From Sordaria brevicollis (Eukaryota; Ascomycota; Sordariomycetes; Sordariales; Sordariaceae): a stretch of DNA of 64,000 nucleotides. The stretch's first letter is position 1, and each line of letters starts with the position of its first letter. Positions 46,506 to 58,002 of this stretch are shown here, one piece after another. Where the stretch lies: the NCBI GenBank assembly GCA_033439795.1, contig JAUTDP010000002.1, positions 4,216,001 to 4,280,000 of the forward strand. The letters run 5' to 3'. The notes below the pieces were generated by a model, which was given only the letters and a program-made list of their open reading frames with translations, was not told the origin of the DNA and did not search any database. The position numbers and the translations under genes were made by a program.

Positions 46506-49187
46506 ATGTCGTCGTCCAAGAAGATTGCCGAATTTCCTGACGCCGAGGCCAAGCTCCAGAGGGCCACCGCTAAACAATCCGCATACGAGCGCGAAAAGGC
46601 TGAGCGAGAGGCCAAGCGCCGTAGAGAGGCTGCTGAGACGGCCGCTGTCTACGAGGACTTTGTCAAGAGCTTCGATCACGACGACACCTCGGATTCTCGA
46701 CCCTCAAATTCGCGATTTGCAAACGACCGACCCGAGAGACCGACACTGGGTGGTGGACATTTTGGAGGCACGGGCAAGAGACACTTTGGCGTCAACGGTC
46801 TCAAGAGTGGCCCCGGCAGTCTAGGCCCTCCTCCAACGTCGTTTAAGAGTGGTCCTGGCAGCCTAGGGCCTCCTCCGACATCGTTCAAGAAGAGGTCCTA
46901 CGATGATTTTCATTCCAGGGACAGACGACCCCACGACGAGCCTAGGTCAAGGCTAGGATTTGAAGACACGGAAAGAGAAAGGGACAGAGATAAAGATAGG
47001 GACAGGGACAGGGAGAGGGAATCTGAAAAGAGCTCTTTGCCCGTGTCCAAGGTCTTCAACGACAGCGACAACGAGGAGGACGTAACCGTCAACGGCCGAG
47101 CAGAGGAGAAAGCCATCTCGAAACCCACACTACGGCTGTCCAACTTGCCACCGAGCACATCGCCGGCCGTCATCAAGGCACTAATACCACCCAACTTGAC
47201 GGTCGAGAATGTCAAGATCGTTCCACCATCTGGTCCTCAAGGGACGGAGCGCAAGTCTATTGCAGCCATCGTCACCTTGTCCAAGGAAACACCCGCGACA
47301 GATATCGATGCCGCCGTGAGTGCGCTACAGAACCGCTACCTTGGCTATGGGTACTTTTTGAACTTGCACAGGCATCTTTCGTCGGCTGCCATAGCATCAG
47401 GCTTGACGGCCGTCCAGACTTCTGCGACAATATCGCATCCGTTTGGGGCGAAACGAGTGGAGGAAAAGCGTGGTGGCCATCATGGAGGTTATGGCCGCAA
47501 CTATGCTCCTCCGTCACACTATGGTCCTCCAGGATCCGCGATTAGCAGAAGCGGTTTGCTTCATGTCCCAGTCCAGCCTCCGCGGGACATTAGAACACTG
47601 CGCATGATTCACAAGGTGGTCGAGTCCGTCTTGGAGCACGGCCCAGAGTTTGAAGCCCTTCTGATGTCTCGACCAGACGTCCAGCGAGAGGAGAAGTGGG
47701 CATGGATCTGGGACGCTCGCAGTGAGGGTGGCATATGGTATCGCTGGAGGTTATGGGAGATTGTAACAGGCTCTCAAGCGAAGAGAGGGAAGCCGAAATA
47801 CGTCCCGCTCTTCGAAGGCAGCCACGCCTGGAAGGCACCCGAGCCTCTCGCCTACGAGTACACAACATCCGTGGATGAGATCGTATCGGATTCTGCCTAC
47901 GACACCGATGAGGATGACGAGTTTGAGGATGAGCACAAAGAGCACAATGACCAGGAAGACACCTTCCTCAACCCCATAGAAAAGGCCAAGCTCGCGCACA
48001 TGCTAGCCAGGCTACCAACAACACTATCCAAAATCCGAAAAGGAGACATCGCTCGCATCACCGCATTCGCCATCACCCACGCCAGCCGCGGCGCCGACGA
48101 AATCGTCGACATGATCATCTCCAACGTCGAGTCCCCCTTTTCTTACACGCCCGCCAACCCAGACCACCAACAACGCTCCCGGGAGCGCGAAGGGCAAGAC
48201 GCGGGGAACGGCAGCAACTCCCGCGACACTTCGCCCACAGCGGCACAACCAGAAGACAAAGACAAAGACAAGGACAGCAAACCCAACAACGACTCAACAA
48301 CAACACCCGACCTAAGCGCCGCCCGGCTAGTGGGGCTTTACGTAATCAGCGACATTCTATCTTCATCTTCAACATCCGGAATCCGTCATGCGTGGCGCTA
48401 CCGCCAACTCTTTGAAATCGCTTTACGCGCCCGCAAGACATTCGAGTTGTTGGGCATGATGGCCGACAAGCTCAACTGGGGCCGCCTGCGCGCCGACAAG
48501 TGGAAGCGCAGCGTCGGCCTCGTTTTGAGTTTGTGGGAGGGTTGGTGCGTGTTCCCCGTCGAGACGCACGAGTTCTTTGTCAAGAGCTTTGAGAACCCGC
48601 CTGCTCTCCGACAAAAAGAAGCAGCAGAGAAAGAAGAGGCAGACAAAAAAGCTGCAGCTGCGGCTGCTGCGAGTAACGGAGGTGCAGGTGGTGGTGGGAA
48701 GTGGAAGACTGTTGATGCTGCGCCGGCGGCGACAACTGAGGCTTCTAGGGGTACTGGTTTCTTACCGGTATCAACATTGCCGCAGTCCACTGCTGAACCG
48801 GAAGCTGGGACAGCAGATTCGGAGTATGTGGAGCGGATGTTGGAGACGGGAGATACGGATGGGGAGATTACTACGTTGCCGCCGAACCATATGCAGTATA
48901 GCTCGGGGACGGATGAGTTGTTCTCGGATGATGATATTGATGGGACGCCTGATGAGGATTTTATGAAACTGTTACAGAAGCTTACGACGAAGGAGGAGGA
49001 TGGGGATGTGGTTATGGGAGATGCTGCTACTGCTGCGGAGACATCAGCACCAGCACCGACGGCAGCAGAACCGGTGAAATCGGTGGTGGCGGGATTCCAG
49101 ATATCGGCCAGCAAGCCTGCGCCAACTAGGAAACGCATGCGGGCTGTTGATATGTTTGCTGGGTCGGACTCGGAGGGGGAGAAGTAG
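46506..49187 (+). CDS. U2 snRNP-associated SURP protein, SR140/U2SURP-like
   Basis: SR140 proteins associate with U2 snRNP and link splicing to transcription in the nucleus. The single exon encodes 893 residues from the ATG at 46506, chosen because MSSSKKIAEFPD begins the conserved N terminus. The order is: a charged coiled coil with the family motif TAAVYEDFVKSFD (about residues 40-60), two tandem 14-residue repeats (SGPGSLGPPPTSFK), an Arg/Asp stretch, an RRM-like domain (about 205-295, TLRLSNLPP), a SURP module (about 361-418, MIHKVVESVLEHGPEFEALL and RWRLWEI) and a CID domain (about 487-693, FAITHASRGADEIVDMII). A Lys/Ala linker and an acidic tail follow, instead of the RS tail of the human protein. 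The RRM is divergent and a profile search should confirm it. Confidence 0.9.
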   Translation: MSSSKKIAEFPDAEAKLQRATAKQSAYEREKAEREAKRRREAAETAAVYEDFVKSFDHDDTSDSRPSNSRFANDRPERPTLGGGHFGGTGKRHFGVNGLKSGPGSLGPPPTSFKSGPGSLGPPPTSFKKRSYDDFHSRDRRPHDEPRSRLGFEDTERERDRDKDRDRDRERESEKSSLPVSKVFNDSDNEEDVTVNGRAEEKAISKPTLRLSNLPPSTSPAVIKALIPPNLTVENVKIVPPSGPQGTERKSIAAIVTLSKETPATDIDAAVSALQNRYLGYGYFLNLHRHLSSAAIASGLTAVQTSATISHPFGAKRVEEKRGGHHGGYGRNYAPPSHYGPPGSAISRSGLLHVPVQPPRDIRTLRMIHKVVESVLEHGPEFEALLMSRPDVQREEKWAWIWDARSEGGIWYRWRLWEIVTGSQAKRGKPKYVPLFEGSHAWKAPEPLAYEYTTSVDEIVSDSAYDTDEDDEFEDEHKEHNDQEDTFLNPIEKAKLAHMLARLPTTLSKIRKGDIARITAFAITHASRGADEIVDMIISNVESPFSYTPANPDHQQRSREREGQDAGNGSNSRDTSPTAAQPEDKDKDKDSKPNNDSTTTPDLSAARLVGLYVISDILSSSSTSGIRHAWRYRQLFEIALRARKTFELLGMMADKLNWGRLRADKWKRSVGLVLSLWEGWCVFPVETHEFFVKSFENPPALRQKEAAEKEEADKKAAAAAAASNGGAGGGGKWKTVDAAPAATTEASRGTGFLPVSTLPQSTAEPEAGTADSEYVERMLETGDTDGEITTLPPNHMQYSSGTDELFSDDDIDGTPDEDFMKLLQKLTTKEEDGDVVMGDAATAAETSAPAPTAAEPVKSVVAGFQISASKPAPTRKRMRAVDMFAGSDSEGEK
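46803..46886 (+). repeat. Tandem 42-bp duplication within SR140
   Basis: Two adjacent 42-bp units, 46803-46844 and 46845-46886, encode KSGPGSLGPPPTSF twice with only silent differences. It is in frame and probably polymorphic. Confidence 0.9.
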
Positions 49188-50981
49188 TACCATGATACCA
49201 GCCGGTTGGGCCGTCTTCATACATAGACAACCCTTATTGTATATTCACACCTAACCCTCAACCTCAAAGTACCAACCTCGGGCATTGCCGTCCATCCATT
49301 TTCAGCTCAGTAAAGGAGTTGCCAGTTTGGGCAGTCGTCACGTCTTACACGCAGCCTTGTGATATTGGAGATATTGGATGATATTCGGCATGTTGGTGAT
49401 ACTCAGCCTCTTTGCCCTCTTTTCTTGGCTTCTTTTCATTCAAAAGCTGTGTGTCGACGTTGGTTGCCCTTTTGGCTCGGACGGGCCAAGAAAAGATCGA
49501 TGACAGACGCGCCTGTGCGTTGAACTCTTGGCTCAGGCGGCTGCGGGATGGAGACCAGTTGGGAAAGAGTACCCAGGTACATCAGCTTAGTCATGTGGTT
49601 TGATCCAATGAAAACATGCTCAACTGGTCCGACAAGCCCAGCACCCCACCACCAACGAAGGCGCAACCCACCAACCGCCAAGTCCACTCGGTCCCATAAC
49701 CGACGCCCATTCGTGATCCGAGTTTCAGGAAACATTGTTGAAGACGACAGCAGAGAGACTCGGAGCTCCAACAGTGACGAACGGTGCTTGCTTGGACCCT
49801 GGCGTTTACGGATGGTACAATCGACACCATCCCCGACCTCGCTCGCTGTCTGTCTGTGTGTGTCTGTCTCTCTGACTGACCTCCAGTCCTCTCTGACCTT
49901 CTTTGGGGCAAGCGAGACTGAGACGCAGGCCGTCTCGCTTGCAGAAGAAGAGGAGAAAAAGCAGCTCCCTTCTTTCGTCGTTTTTTATAAGCTGCAGTTA
50001 CCTTAGAAAAGGCAGTCCAAGAACTCAGGGTAGGCAGTCACCACTACTACCCAGCACCAGTACCACGGAAGGAGCTTTCGGTTAACACAGAAGTTGTAAT
50101 ATCAGAGAAATCAAGTGGAACTGCCATATTCGAGTCGTCCCTTGCTTTCCAGCTCGCTGCTGCTACATACCTCTACCACTACCTGCTGCACCTTTCAGAG
50201 TTACTTCCGTCCCGGGCACTGTCACTTTGACATTGCCTTGCCGCTCTGCCTCTGCCGTCGGTTCTCGACGGGACGAACCAAGGGGCCAAGGGACCATTCA
50301 CTTGTCAACCATCATCTGAAGTCTCGGCTCCTTCTACTTTCTTTACAGCACATGGCCTTGCTTGATGTTTACCGTACACACCCAAACAACTCTAAAGGGC
50401 TCACTCACGGTGGCAAACGCCAACAGAAGAGACACTGTTCGTATCTCACCCAGCCTCTCAGTGAAGACTGAAGAGACCTCTCAGCCTCAGGCACAGGAGG
50501 ACTCCTCTCCTCCACATCCAGAACTTTAACCACGCAACCACAGTCTACAAAAAAAACCTGCTCTGATAATCCACCACTTGAGGAGTTCCTGGCCATAGAA
50601 TATCGGCTTTGCAGAGATAGACGGTCCCCACGGATCACCCAAGCTCTAGTCTCCCGCCTGAGCCATCCATGAACAGTTCAGGACCCAGAAGCAACCCCCA
50701 AGACCCAACTGAAGAAGATCCAGGTGCGACGTCGAGGTGCGAGAGAGCTATACGAAAGCCAAACCAGGGTGCTACCTCCCACCAGGCACCATACCCTTTA
50801 CCAAGCACGTTTTACCCACGCGGCGCACGAGGCCGAGCCGTTGGTCCCTGGTGACAGAGGTGACCGGGGGGTCCCTCAAGTCACTTTTCTCGAGCGGGTT
50901 TCCACCCCTCGTTCATCCCTCACGAAACTTTGACCAAGCCAAGGTCATCACTGGGAGAACGTACCACCACGAGCCGCCAAA
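49188..50981. other. Intergenic region upstream of the copper-fist gene
   Basis: Tandem genes in the same direction. No supported gene. The last kilobase is pyrimidine-rich and probably contains the long 5' leader with several short upstream frames. Confidence 0.55.
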
Positions 50982-53381
50982 ATGCCCATCATTAACGGCC
51001 AGAAGATGGCCTGGTAAGTCATTACTCCCCTTCTCCCTTTTCTCCATTCTCATCCCCCGTCGACATATCTTTGCCATACCGGCACTTGTCATCCCACACG
51101 GGGCAAAGGACATGATCGGTGTGCCGTCGCACCAGACTCATCTTTCCGCTGCCTTCCGAGACCGAAGCTGGCTAGTCAGACATACACATTTCATTTTCTC
51201 TCTTTTTGGCTAACTTTTTTTTTTTTCTCTTCTCCTAGTGCGCCATGTATCCGCGGCCATCGTTCGACAAAATGTACTCATGCCAGCGAGCGGATAATGG
51301 TGCCGGTCAGGAAACCGGGACGCCCCCTTAGTCTTTGCGCCTGTCCAAGTCGGGGTCCGAACTGCTCTTGCGGAGGCGGAGGTGTCAAGGTGGCGATTCC
51401 AAGGAAGCAAAGGTGCGGATGTGGTTCTGGTCAACATGATTCCACAGAAAACACCTCGTCGATGGCTGCTGCCCCGGCCATCTCATCTCCTCGCCTCCAA
51501 GCCTCCTCATCTACGCCGGCCCGACCTGCTTTTAGAGTGAGCAAGTCGGGCTCCATATCGAAGCCGCCACAGGTGCGGTATCAGCCGCCGACGCTTGATA
51601 GGAATCTGGCGATGAGCGCTATGGCTGCGCAGTTCAATGCCGGCTTGAACACCAACATTGCTGGTATCTCTGCCGGTGGACAAATACCAAACCTCAGTAC
51701 ACCCACACAACTGCCCATTGGGGGTCAACCAGGATTCACCTATGATGTGGGATATCAAGCTGCCGGTGTCAGCGGCCCTGCGATGAACCAACAACCTTTC
51801 TCGTCTGCGCCCCCTATGAGCCACAGTGGAATTGCCCAGTCACTGCCCCAGGGATTCAAGACCGAGAACAACATTTCTGAGCAAATAGCCAACTTTGCTG
51901 CATTGCAGAGTCAGGTTATGGCCAACTCTAACGGGGTTTCTAATGGCACTTTTACGGGACCACATACCTACGCTCTGCAAAAATCTCCACACGGTCACAA
52001 CGAACAGGTTGCTATTGGAAACCAATCCAACGAGCCCTTATGGAACACAGTCAAACAGGATGTGGATATCAAAGGTAAAGGCAAAGAAATGGATGTGAAG
52101 GTTTCAGAGGTTGAACCCAAGAAAGGGAGCTGCTGTGGTGGCAATCGTAATACACAAGCATCGCAGCAGCACGTTAATGGCTCTGTTGCTGTGCCTCAGT
52201 CGGCTTATGGACAGCCTTCCACGATCCCTCTGCAGTTCAACACTCAATCGTCTCTGGAGCTCAAGCAACAGCAAGAACCTCTCCCGTCCCCAGCCATGCC
52301 CTTGGGGTATCAAACCGTGTTCCGGTACCCAGAAGAGTACGGTTCTTGGAACCACCCCCTTAATCCCCAGATCTACCAGCAAGTAGCTCATCAAGGAGCC
52401 GCAGCCGCACAAACGTCCCAACAGGGATCCGACTTCGCTCTTGATATGTTCATCGCTGGCGGAGGAAGTGCTGGCGTTGGTACAAGCCACGAATGCACTT
52501 GTGGTCCCGGCTGTCAATGCATCGGATGTGTCGCACATCCTTACAACAGTCAAACTATTCAGTACGTCCAGGACGCTTACAACTTTAGCATGGCCAGTCC
52601 CATTAGTAGTCCCGGTGGTCACAGTCATCGCGGTAGTCTCGATTTTGCTGCTACTGCCGGGGTTCACCAGCAGCAACAGCAACAATACCAATTCGGCAGC
52701 CCTACCCTTGCTCCTAGAAATGCACAACAGCAGCCGCAGCAACTACCGCCCGACTCACCCGTCGAAGCCCAGACACCTAGTGACGCATCAGGCACCCCTA
52801 ACCCCAATGATGACCAGTCCTTGTCCACAGCAGACTTTCTGTGGGCAACCATCCCGCTACCTGCTTGCGCTGGAGAGTCGTTTACCTGTCCATGTGGAGA
52901 TGATTGTGCCTGTGTTGGGTGCATTATCCACGGCAACGCGGTGCCTTCTTTGGCTGGTGTTGGAGAGGGCTTGGGTCAACAACAGACGTACGACATTGGC
53001 CCACACCACCAGCAGCAATACCAACAGGCTCAAGGCCAGGTCCATGAGGGAATGATGCCCATGCCGGATGGATTACCACACGGAATGATGTCTAGTGGCC
53101 CATCATCAGGTGTGATTCCTCTGGCTCACCATGGTATGGGAGACTTGAGCGACTTGAACGCTTCTACCGACGGCAGCTTGGGCGGTGATTTAAACAGTGC
53201 TGTGTCTAGTCCACGCACGTCTCACGCGCCCCGTGGTATCGATGGCATCCTCCGGGCTGCCGCCAGTAACGATGGTGTCGGCAGCAGTAGCAGAGGTGGT
53301 GCCAGTGGTGGCGGTGGTGGAAGCTGTTGCGGAGGTGGCGGTGGTGGTGCGGGTAGAAGCACAGAAGTGTCTGTTCCTTAG
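50982..53381 (+). CDS. Copper-fist transcription factor, MAC1/GRISEA type
   Basis: Copper-fist proteins are nuclear DNA-binding regulators of copper uptake or detoxification genes. Exon 1 (50982-51013) encodes only MPIINGQKMA and part of a Cys; a 225-nt intron (GTAAGT...TAG, branch GCTAAC) leads to exon 2 (51239-53381), for 724 residues. The fist holds the zinc ligands Cys11, Cys14, Cys23 and His25, with RGHR at 16-19 and the minor-groove motif KPGRP at 36-40. Two C-terminal motifs, CTCGPGCQCIGCVAH (about residue 430) and CPCGDDCACVGCIIH (about residue 561), have the C-x-C-x3-C-x-C-x2-C-x2-H layout of MAC1, Cuf1 and Podospora GRISEA. In those proteins they bind Cu(I) and switch activity off. 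This points to an activator of high-affinity copper uptake rather than an ACE1-type detoxification factor. SCCGG clusters, Gln-rich and Gly-rich tracts fill the rest. Confidence 0.93.
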
Positions 53382-54698
53382 GAAGGTCCCTGGAATTAGT
53401 CTATCGAGGACCAAGGGGGGCCAGAACCAGCATTGAAGAGAAGAAGAACCTTTGGCTGAGGTAAAGGTGACACAATGAAAGTGGTGGGCATCATGATATT
53501 CGGTTTATGAAATCCTTGCTTCAAGGAACATGGACCGTGGGAAAAATTCACGGCATGGCAGCGAGTTAGCGAAAGAGAAGGAAGAAGAAAGACATGGGCT
53601 GGTGCAGAGTTATATATACCCAGCATGAATACAAATGAATTCTATGACATTCATCTTCTCATGCTTTGATCGTGAACCTCGGTGATAATGCGCTCAGCGC
53701 GTGCTTTTTATCCACTGCACCTACGGTCTTCCATTGCGAAGGCACCGGTGCCGATGACATAACAATCGGCTGACGAGCATGATAGAGGTAGTGACCGCAG
53801 TGAGCGCAGTAGTAGCGACGTAAGACCAGACCCGAAAACTTGGTCACTAACGCATCATTCTCTTATTGGGAACGACCAGCGCGCGTTTGAGCAAATAAAT
53901 TGCTGGGATTTTCACACAGTAGTCGACCAAGCAACTCGCAAAGGTGCAGATGCTGGAACACCGAACAGCTAATTCGCATGGACATGTCGATGTGAGGCAT
54001 GCAACGGTGCAGCAGCAGATACCCAAGTAAGTATCCGCCAGATTTGGTATTAATAGCCCGTTATCAAATTGCTAAACTTTCCATATCACAGCCATGGCTT
54101 TCACGTACCTACGTAAAGCAAATCAGCTTGTTCGATGTTCTAACCGTGGGTGTGAGGTTACGGTTAAGTTGAGCATGGATTCATTGCAAGAGTACATTAG
54201 ATACGGTACTAGCTATCCCCCAAGTATATACAAGAAGTGTGATGGAGGAAACATCAGGAAAAAGAGAAAAAAAAAAAAAAAACAGTCAGGAGAAGAGAAA
54301 AAAAAACTAAAGACGTATCCAACGCCGAAGGTTCATTAGCAGTGGTATCCGTCAAACAAAAGATCCAACCAGATTCCAAGAAACGCCAGTACCCAACTGT
54401 TGACCCTCCTTTCTGAGAACTTAGCCAAAGTTCCGCAAACCCGTCTCTTTCCCAAATCCTGGGACTGTTTTTGAGTTTGGTGTATTCCTCGGCTCGGCCC
54501 AGCCCAGCTCAGCCATCATCATCCCATCCTGTCAATCCTCCCCCAGCCTCATTTTATTCCCGCCTTTATTTTATCTCATCAACTCTCCATTCGGCCTCTT
54601 CACTCATTTCATTCACATTAACCCCCTTCTCCCATCCACTCCCTCACTCCTTCCCTTAAACCCCAACTCACCGCACCCCTTTTCCTTCCACTTTTCAT
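53382..54698. other. Convergent intergenic region with a possible small coding exon
   Basis: The copper-fist gene and the membrane-protein gene converge here. It holds a zinc-ribbon-like minus-strand frame at 53659-53868 (listed separately), an A-rich run at about 54268-54310 and a pyrimidine-rich end. Confidence 0.55.
53659..53868 (-). other. Possible last exon with a CxxC motif
   Basis: The minus-strand frame is open from a TAA at about 53871 to the TGA at 53659 and has coding-like codons, many ending in C (TAC TAC TGC GCT CAC TGC). The product contains RRYYCAHCGHYLYHARQ. It has no upstream in-frame ATG, so it would need an upstream exon, which I did not find. It could be a zinc-ribbon protein exon, a gene remnant, or chance. 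Confidence 0.25.
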
Positions 54699-56758
54699 TC
54701 ATGACGAACCCCTCGAATTTCTTGCTGGCTCGTGACCATTCTCATACCGCTGATAAGGCGGCAGCGCCGTAGATACGGAGCTAACATCTGACATGGAAAT
54801 CGAGTATCTATCTGGTGATGGCGGCTCGTTTACGTTTCCGTTTCCGTTTCCGTTCCCTGTGTTGTCGTTCCTTCCCGTTCCATCGAACCGTAACTCTAGG
54901 CTCATCCCGGTGGTGGATCCCGGGGCGTAGTTGGGGTTTATCATAGTCTGGTTCATGTTGCGTATATTTGCTGGGGTGGGGGTTACGCTGCCGCTTCGAT
55001 GGTTCGTAGGTATATCGGGATATACAAAGTTCGTCCCTGTTGGCATCCTGGGCATGGGCGGTAATGCTGATTGTTGGAGGGAGAGGTTATGTTGTTGGTG
55101 GTGAAGAAGACTCGGTTGTCGTTGGATTAATGGGTATTGTGGTGTGTCGTTTGAGCCGTCGGCTGCTAACGACAAGTAATCGGTCTTTCCACTGCCTCCT
55201 CCTCCGCCCGTCATCATCGTCCCCTGCGGTGGTCCTGGAATATGTAACGCTAACGGTTGTTGGGCTTGTTGCTGATGTTGACTCAACGATCGTTGGATAC
55301 CAGGGTATTGTTGTCCTCCATCTGTTGCTGCTCCGTCCGAGGCTAGGGCTAGGTAGTCACCCTTTACTGGCATTGGTAGGGTCGCCCCTTGCGGTATTAA
55401 CGGTACGTTTCGTGGGAAATCATAGAGGTTTTGGTATGGCTGTTGGGCAGTTTGCTGCTGGTTGGGACGATATTGTGGTCCATCTGCTAACAAGGCGACT
55501 TCGGGGTTTAGGATGTCGTTCTCGGCTAGGGGAGGTAAGGTTCCTCCTGTTAGGTTTCGTTGATGGCGTTGGTATTGTTGATGTGGAATGCTATTGTGTT
55601 GAGCACGATATTGCGGTCCATCAGCTACTAGCGCTGCCCCGATGTCTATCTCTCCTTCGTCTATCGGTGAGACTGGAGCAAAGGAAGATGCTCCACCCGG
55701 TCGGCTGGTGTTGTTGCTGCTGACGGTGCTCACTGACAGTTGGCAAGACGGTACGGACATGTTTCGGTTCTGGGCCGCAGGAGTCGCACTGGGCGGCCGT
55801 ATAGCCCCAGATAAATATGGCCCATTTCCGGCCGTTGAGGTCGTCATGCCTGTCACGTTACTACGGATCGAAGCGGTGCGGGTGATGATACCCTCACTTG
55901 ACGGTCCTGATCCTTCGGGATGTTGCGGTCTGGCGGCTTCGATGACTGGCGAAGAGGTATCGCTGAGTTTTGAATCCATGCTGGGGGTGCGCCCGAGGGA
56001 CCCCATGACTTCAATGCATCTCGTAGTTTTGGTGTAGTCTTTCTCGAAGATTCGTAGAACGGTAAGGACGATGGTGGCGAGGTAAGTGAAGCTACAAGAT
56101 GTTAGTCGTTGTGACTTTCACATAGATAGCAGCGACACGATGAGACACAAAAACATACACAAGCCCAAGAGCAATGGCATAATACGATCGCTCAAAAGCA
56201 CAAAATCTGTCGAGCTCGCCCTTCTGTCCATCATAACCCGAGGTAAACCCAGGCGTAGTATAGCCCGGTCGAGGCTTGTACACCTTGTTATGGTCATCAT
56301 CATCAAACTTCTTGGTGGTAGCCAGCCCACCACAGTGAGACGGAAGCCCAGCATTAGCAAGCAGTGTGATGATGGCCAGATCAACCCCGCAAAAGATGAT
56401 ATCGCCCATGATAAAAGTGACAAGCCAACTCGTCTTCTTGGACCGTTGGCCACTATGCTGGATGAAGACGGCGAGTGTAGCATAAACAAGGGTCATACAG
56501 ATCTATCCGTTTGAGCGAGAGTTAGCTGACGTGTTCTCTATCTATCTCGGCGATACACACACATGGGAAGAAAGACTCCTACAGACGCAAGAAGAAGCTT
56601 ACCAACAGCTCCGGAATGAGCACGCTTTTGGTCAGTCCAAGATGTCCGTTCCTGTAGACGGTTACGGTGACGAAGCCGTTCATGGTCGCTCCTACGAGAG
56701 CGGCACCGATCTGGAACGCTCGCATGACCACGAGCCATGAGGAAAGTTCCCACGCCAT
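54699..56758 (-). CDS. Four-TM (MARVEL-like) membrane protein with long Gln-rich tail
   Basis: Three exons, 56758-56603, 56502-56159 and 56091-54699, give 630 residues. Introns of 100 and 67 nt have GT...AG ends; the first has a CTAAC branch site. Hydrophobic segments lie at about 14-34, 53-68, 78-103 and 158-181, with a long loop containing Cys109 and Cys153 between TM3 and TM4. This topology is MARVEL-like, although no signature proves it. The motif RIFEKDYTKTTRCIEV just after TM4 is basic and probably cytoplasmic. The tail of about 440 residues is disordered, rich in Gln, Pro and Ser, with a degenerate repeat: ADGPQYR occurs twice exactly, and ASDGAATDGGQQYP and AADGSNDTPQYP are related, each after an LAL/LSL element. 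Neighbours do not suggest a role; the plasma membrane is likely. Confidence 0.8.
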
Positions 56759-58002
56759 TGCTGCTGGCTAGACTAGTAGGGCTAGCAATGACGAAGCCTG
56801 ATGCGGGTGATACGCGTTCAAGTGTGTGGTTGGGTTGAGTTGAGCCGCTTATCTAGCAGCCAACATAAGCAGTTGTTGAAATAAAAAAGAGACAATAGAA
56901 ACAAGACAGATGTGGGAGGCGAAATGGTTTTGTTAGATGCTCGAGGTCATCAAGGTTCTCTAACCCATACAACGGGAAATTGTATGAGGGACAGGGAGAC
57001 TAAGATCGGAGATGATCCAACGCTTTGAGAGAAAGGATGCGGATGTGGGGGAGTCCAGACTGGTGATACTTTGACAGCTGCTCTCCCTTCAGCCCCGGCA
57101 AGATTGAATGGACCGATGGAGGCTGTGTTTCCCTGTGCCCCCCAACGTCAAAGATGGTCCTGTCCCACTCGAGACAAAAAAGAGGCCATGCTGACTGGTC
57201 TACAAGCGTACAGCGTACAGCCCAACGGCAGTGGACTGCCACAAGACGGGAACTGCTTGTAGATGTAGGGCTCTTCGAGTTCCATCCGCGGCGCCAACGG
57301 GGCAAGTGATGGAGAGGTCCGGGCAACGTGAGGAGCCGAGTGGACGAGACCGAGTAAGATGGGCCTTTGTGTCGTTGTACAGAACCCATGGCTGCACACA
57401 CTCAAAGCAGTGCCCATCACTGCCGTGTTAGGTTCGTACTTGGGGAGAGAGGTGAAGGTGATGAATGGTGGTGGTGGTGGTAAGCTCGAGAGGCGGCATG
57501 TTGTGTCACTTTCGGGAGTTTCCTTTTCGACGATCCCACATGAAACAGGCTAGTTTTCCAGAGAAGCTTTTCTGGGATCGTGGAGTCCTAGATAATCCAC
57601 AAGTTATGATTAGAGAAATGCGTGATAAATAGTGAAAAGAGGGATGGGATAGGAGGCCGCGTCATCAATAGAGACTAAGTGGGAGAAAGTGGCAGGCATT
57701 CCCAAGTTGTTAAAGCCACTGGCGATGGTGGGCACAGCCCCTTTCTAGTGGATGACAGGGGTTCATCACAACGTCTCGATAGGGCAAGCGGTGCCTGACG
57801 GACGGCAGTGATGGTCGGCGGCTGGCGAGACAAAACAGTCATAATAGTCCCAAATCCTTCAATGTCACCTTTTATTAGCAAGGCAGCAAAGACTCGAAGA
57901 GACAAATTTCCCTTTCCCATCCATCTGTGAATGCCTTTCTACCAATTATGTGCTTACCTGTTGTTGATTTTCACGAATCTCATATTTATTCCGTGATCCA
58001 AA
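56759..58002. other. Divergent intergenic region between two four-TM genes
   Basis: Promoters of both membrane-protein genes. Overlapping frames of up to 133 codons at 57000-57430 lie on both strands and have no family features. No gene supported. Confidence 0.55.

Noticed and set aside
57000..57430. Overlapping frames on both strands
   Set aside because: Neither strand has a better coding signal and no domain is visible; it is treated as promoter region.
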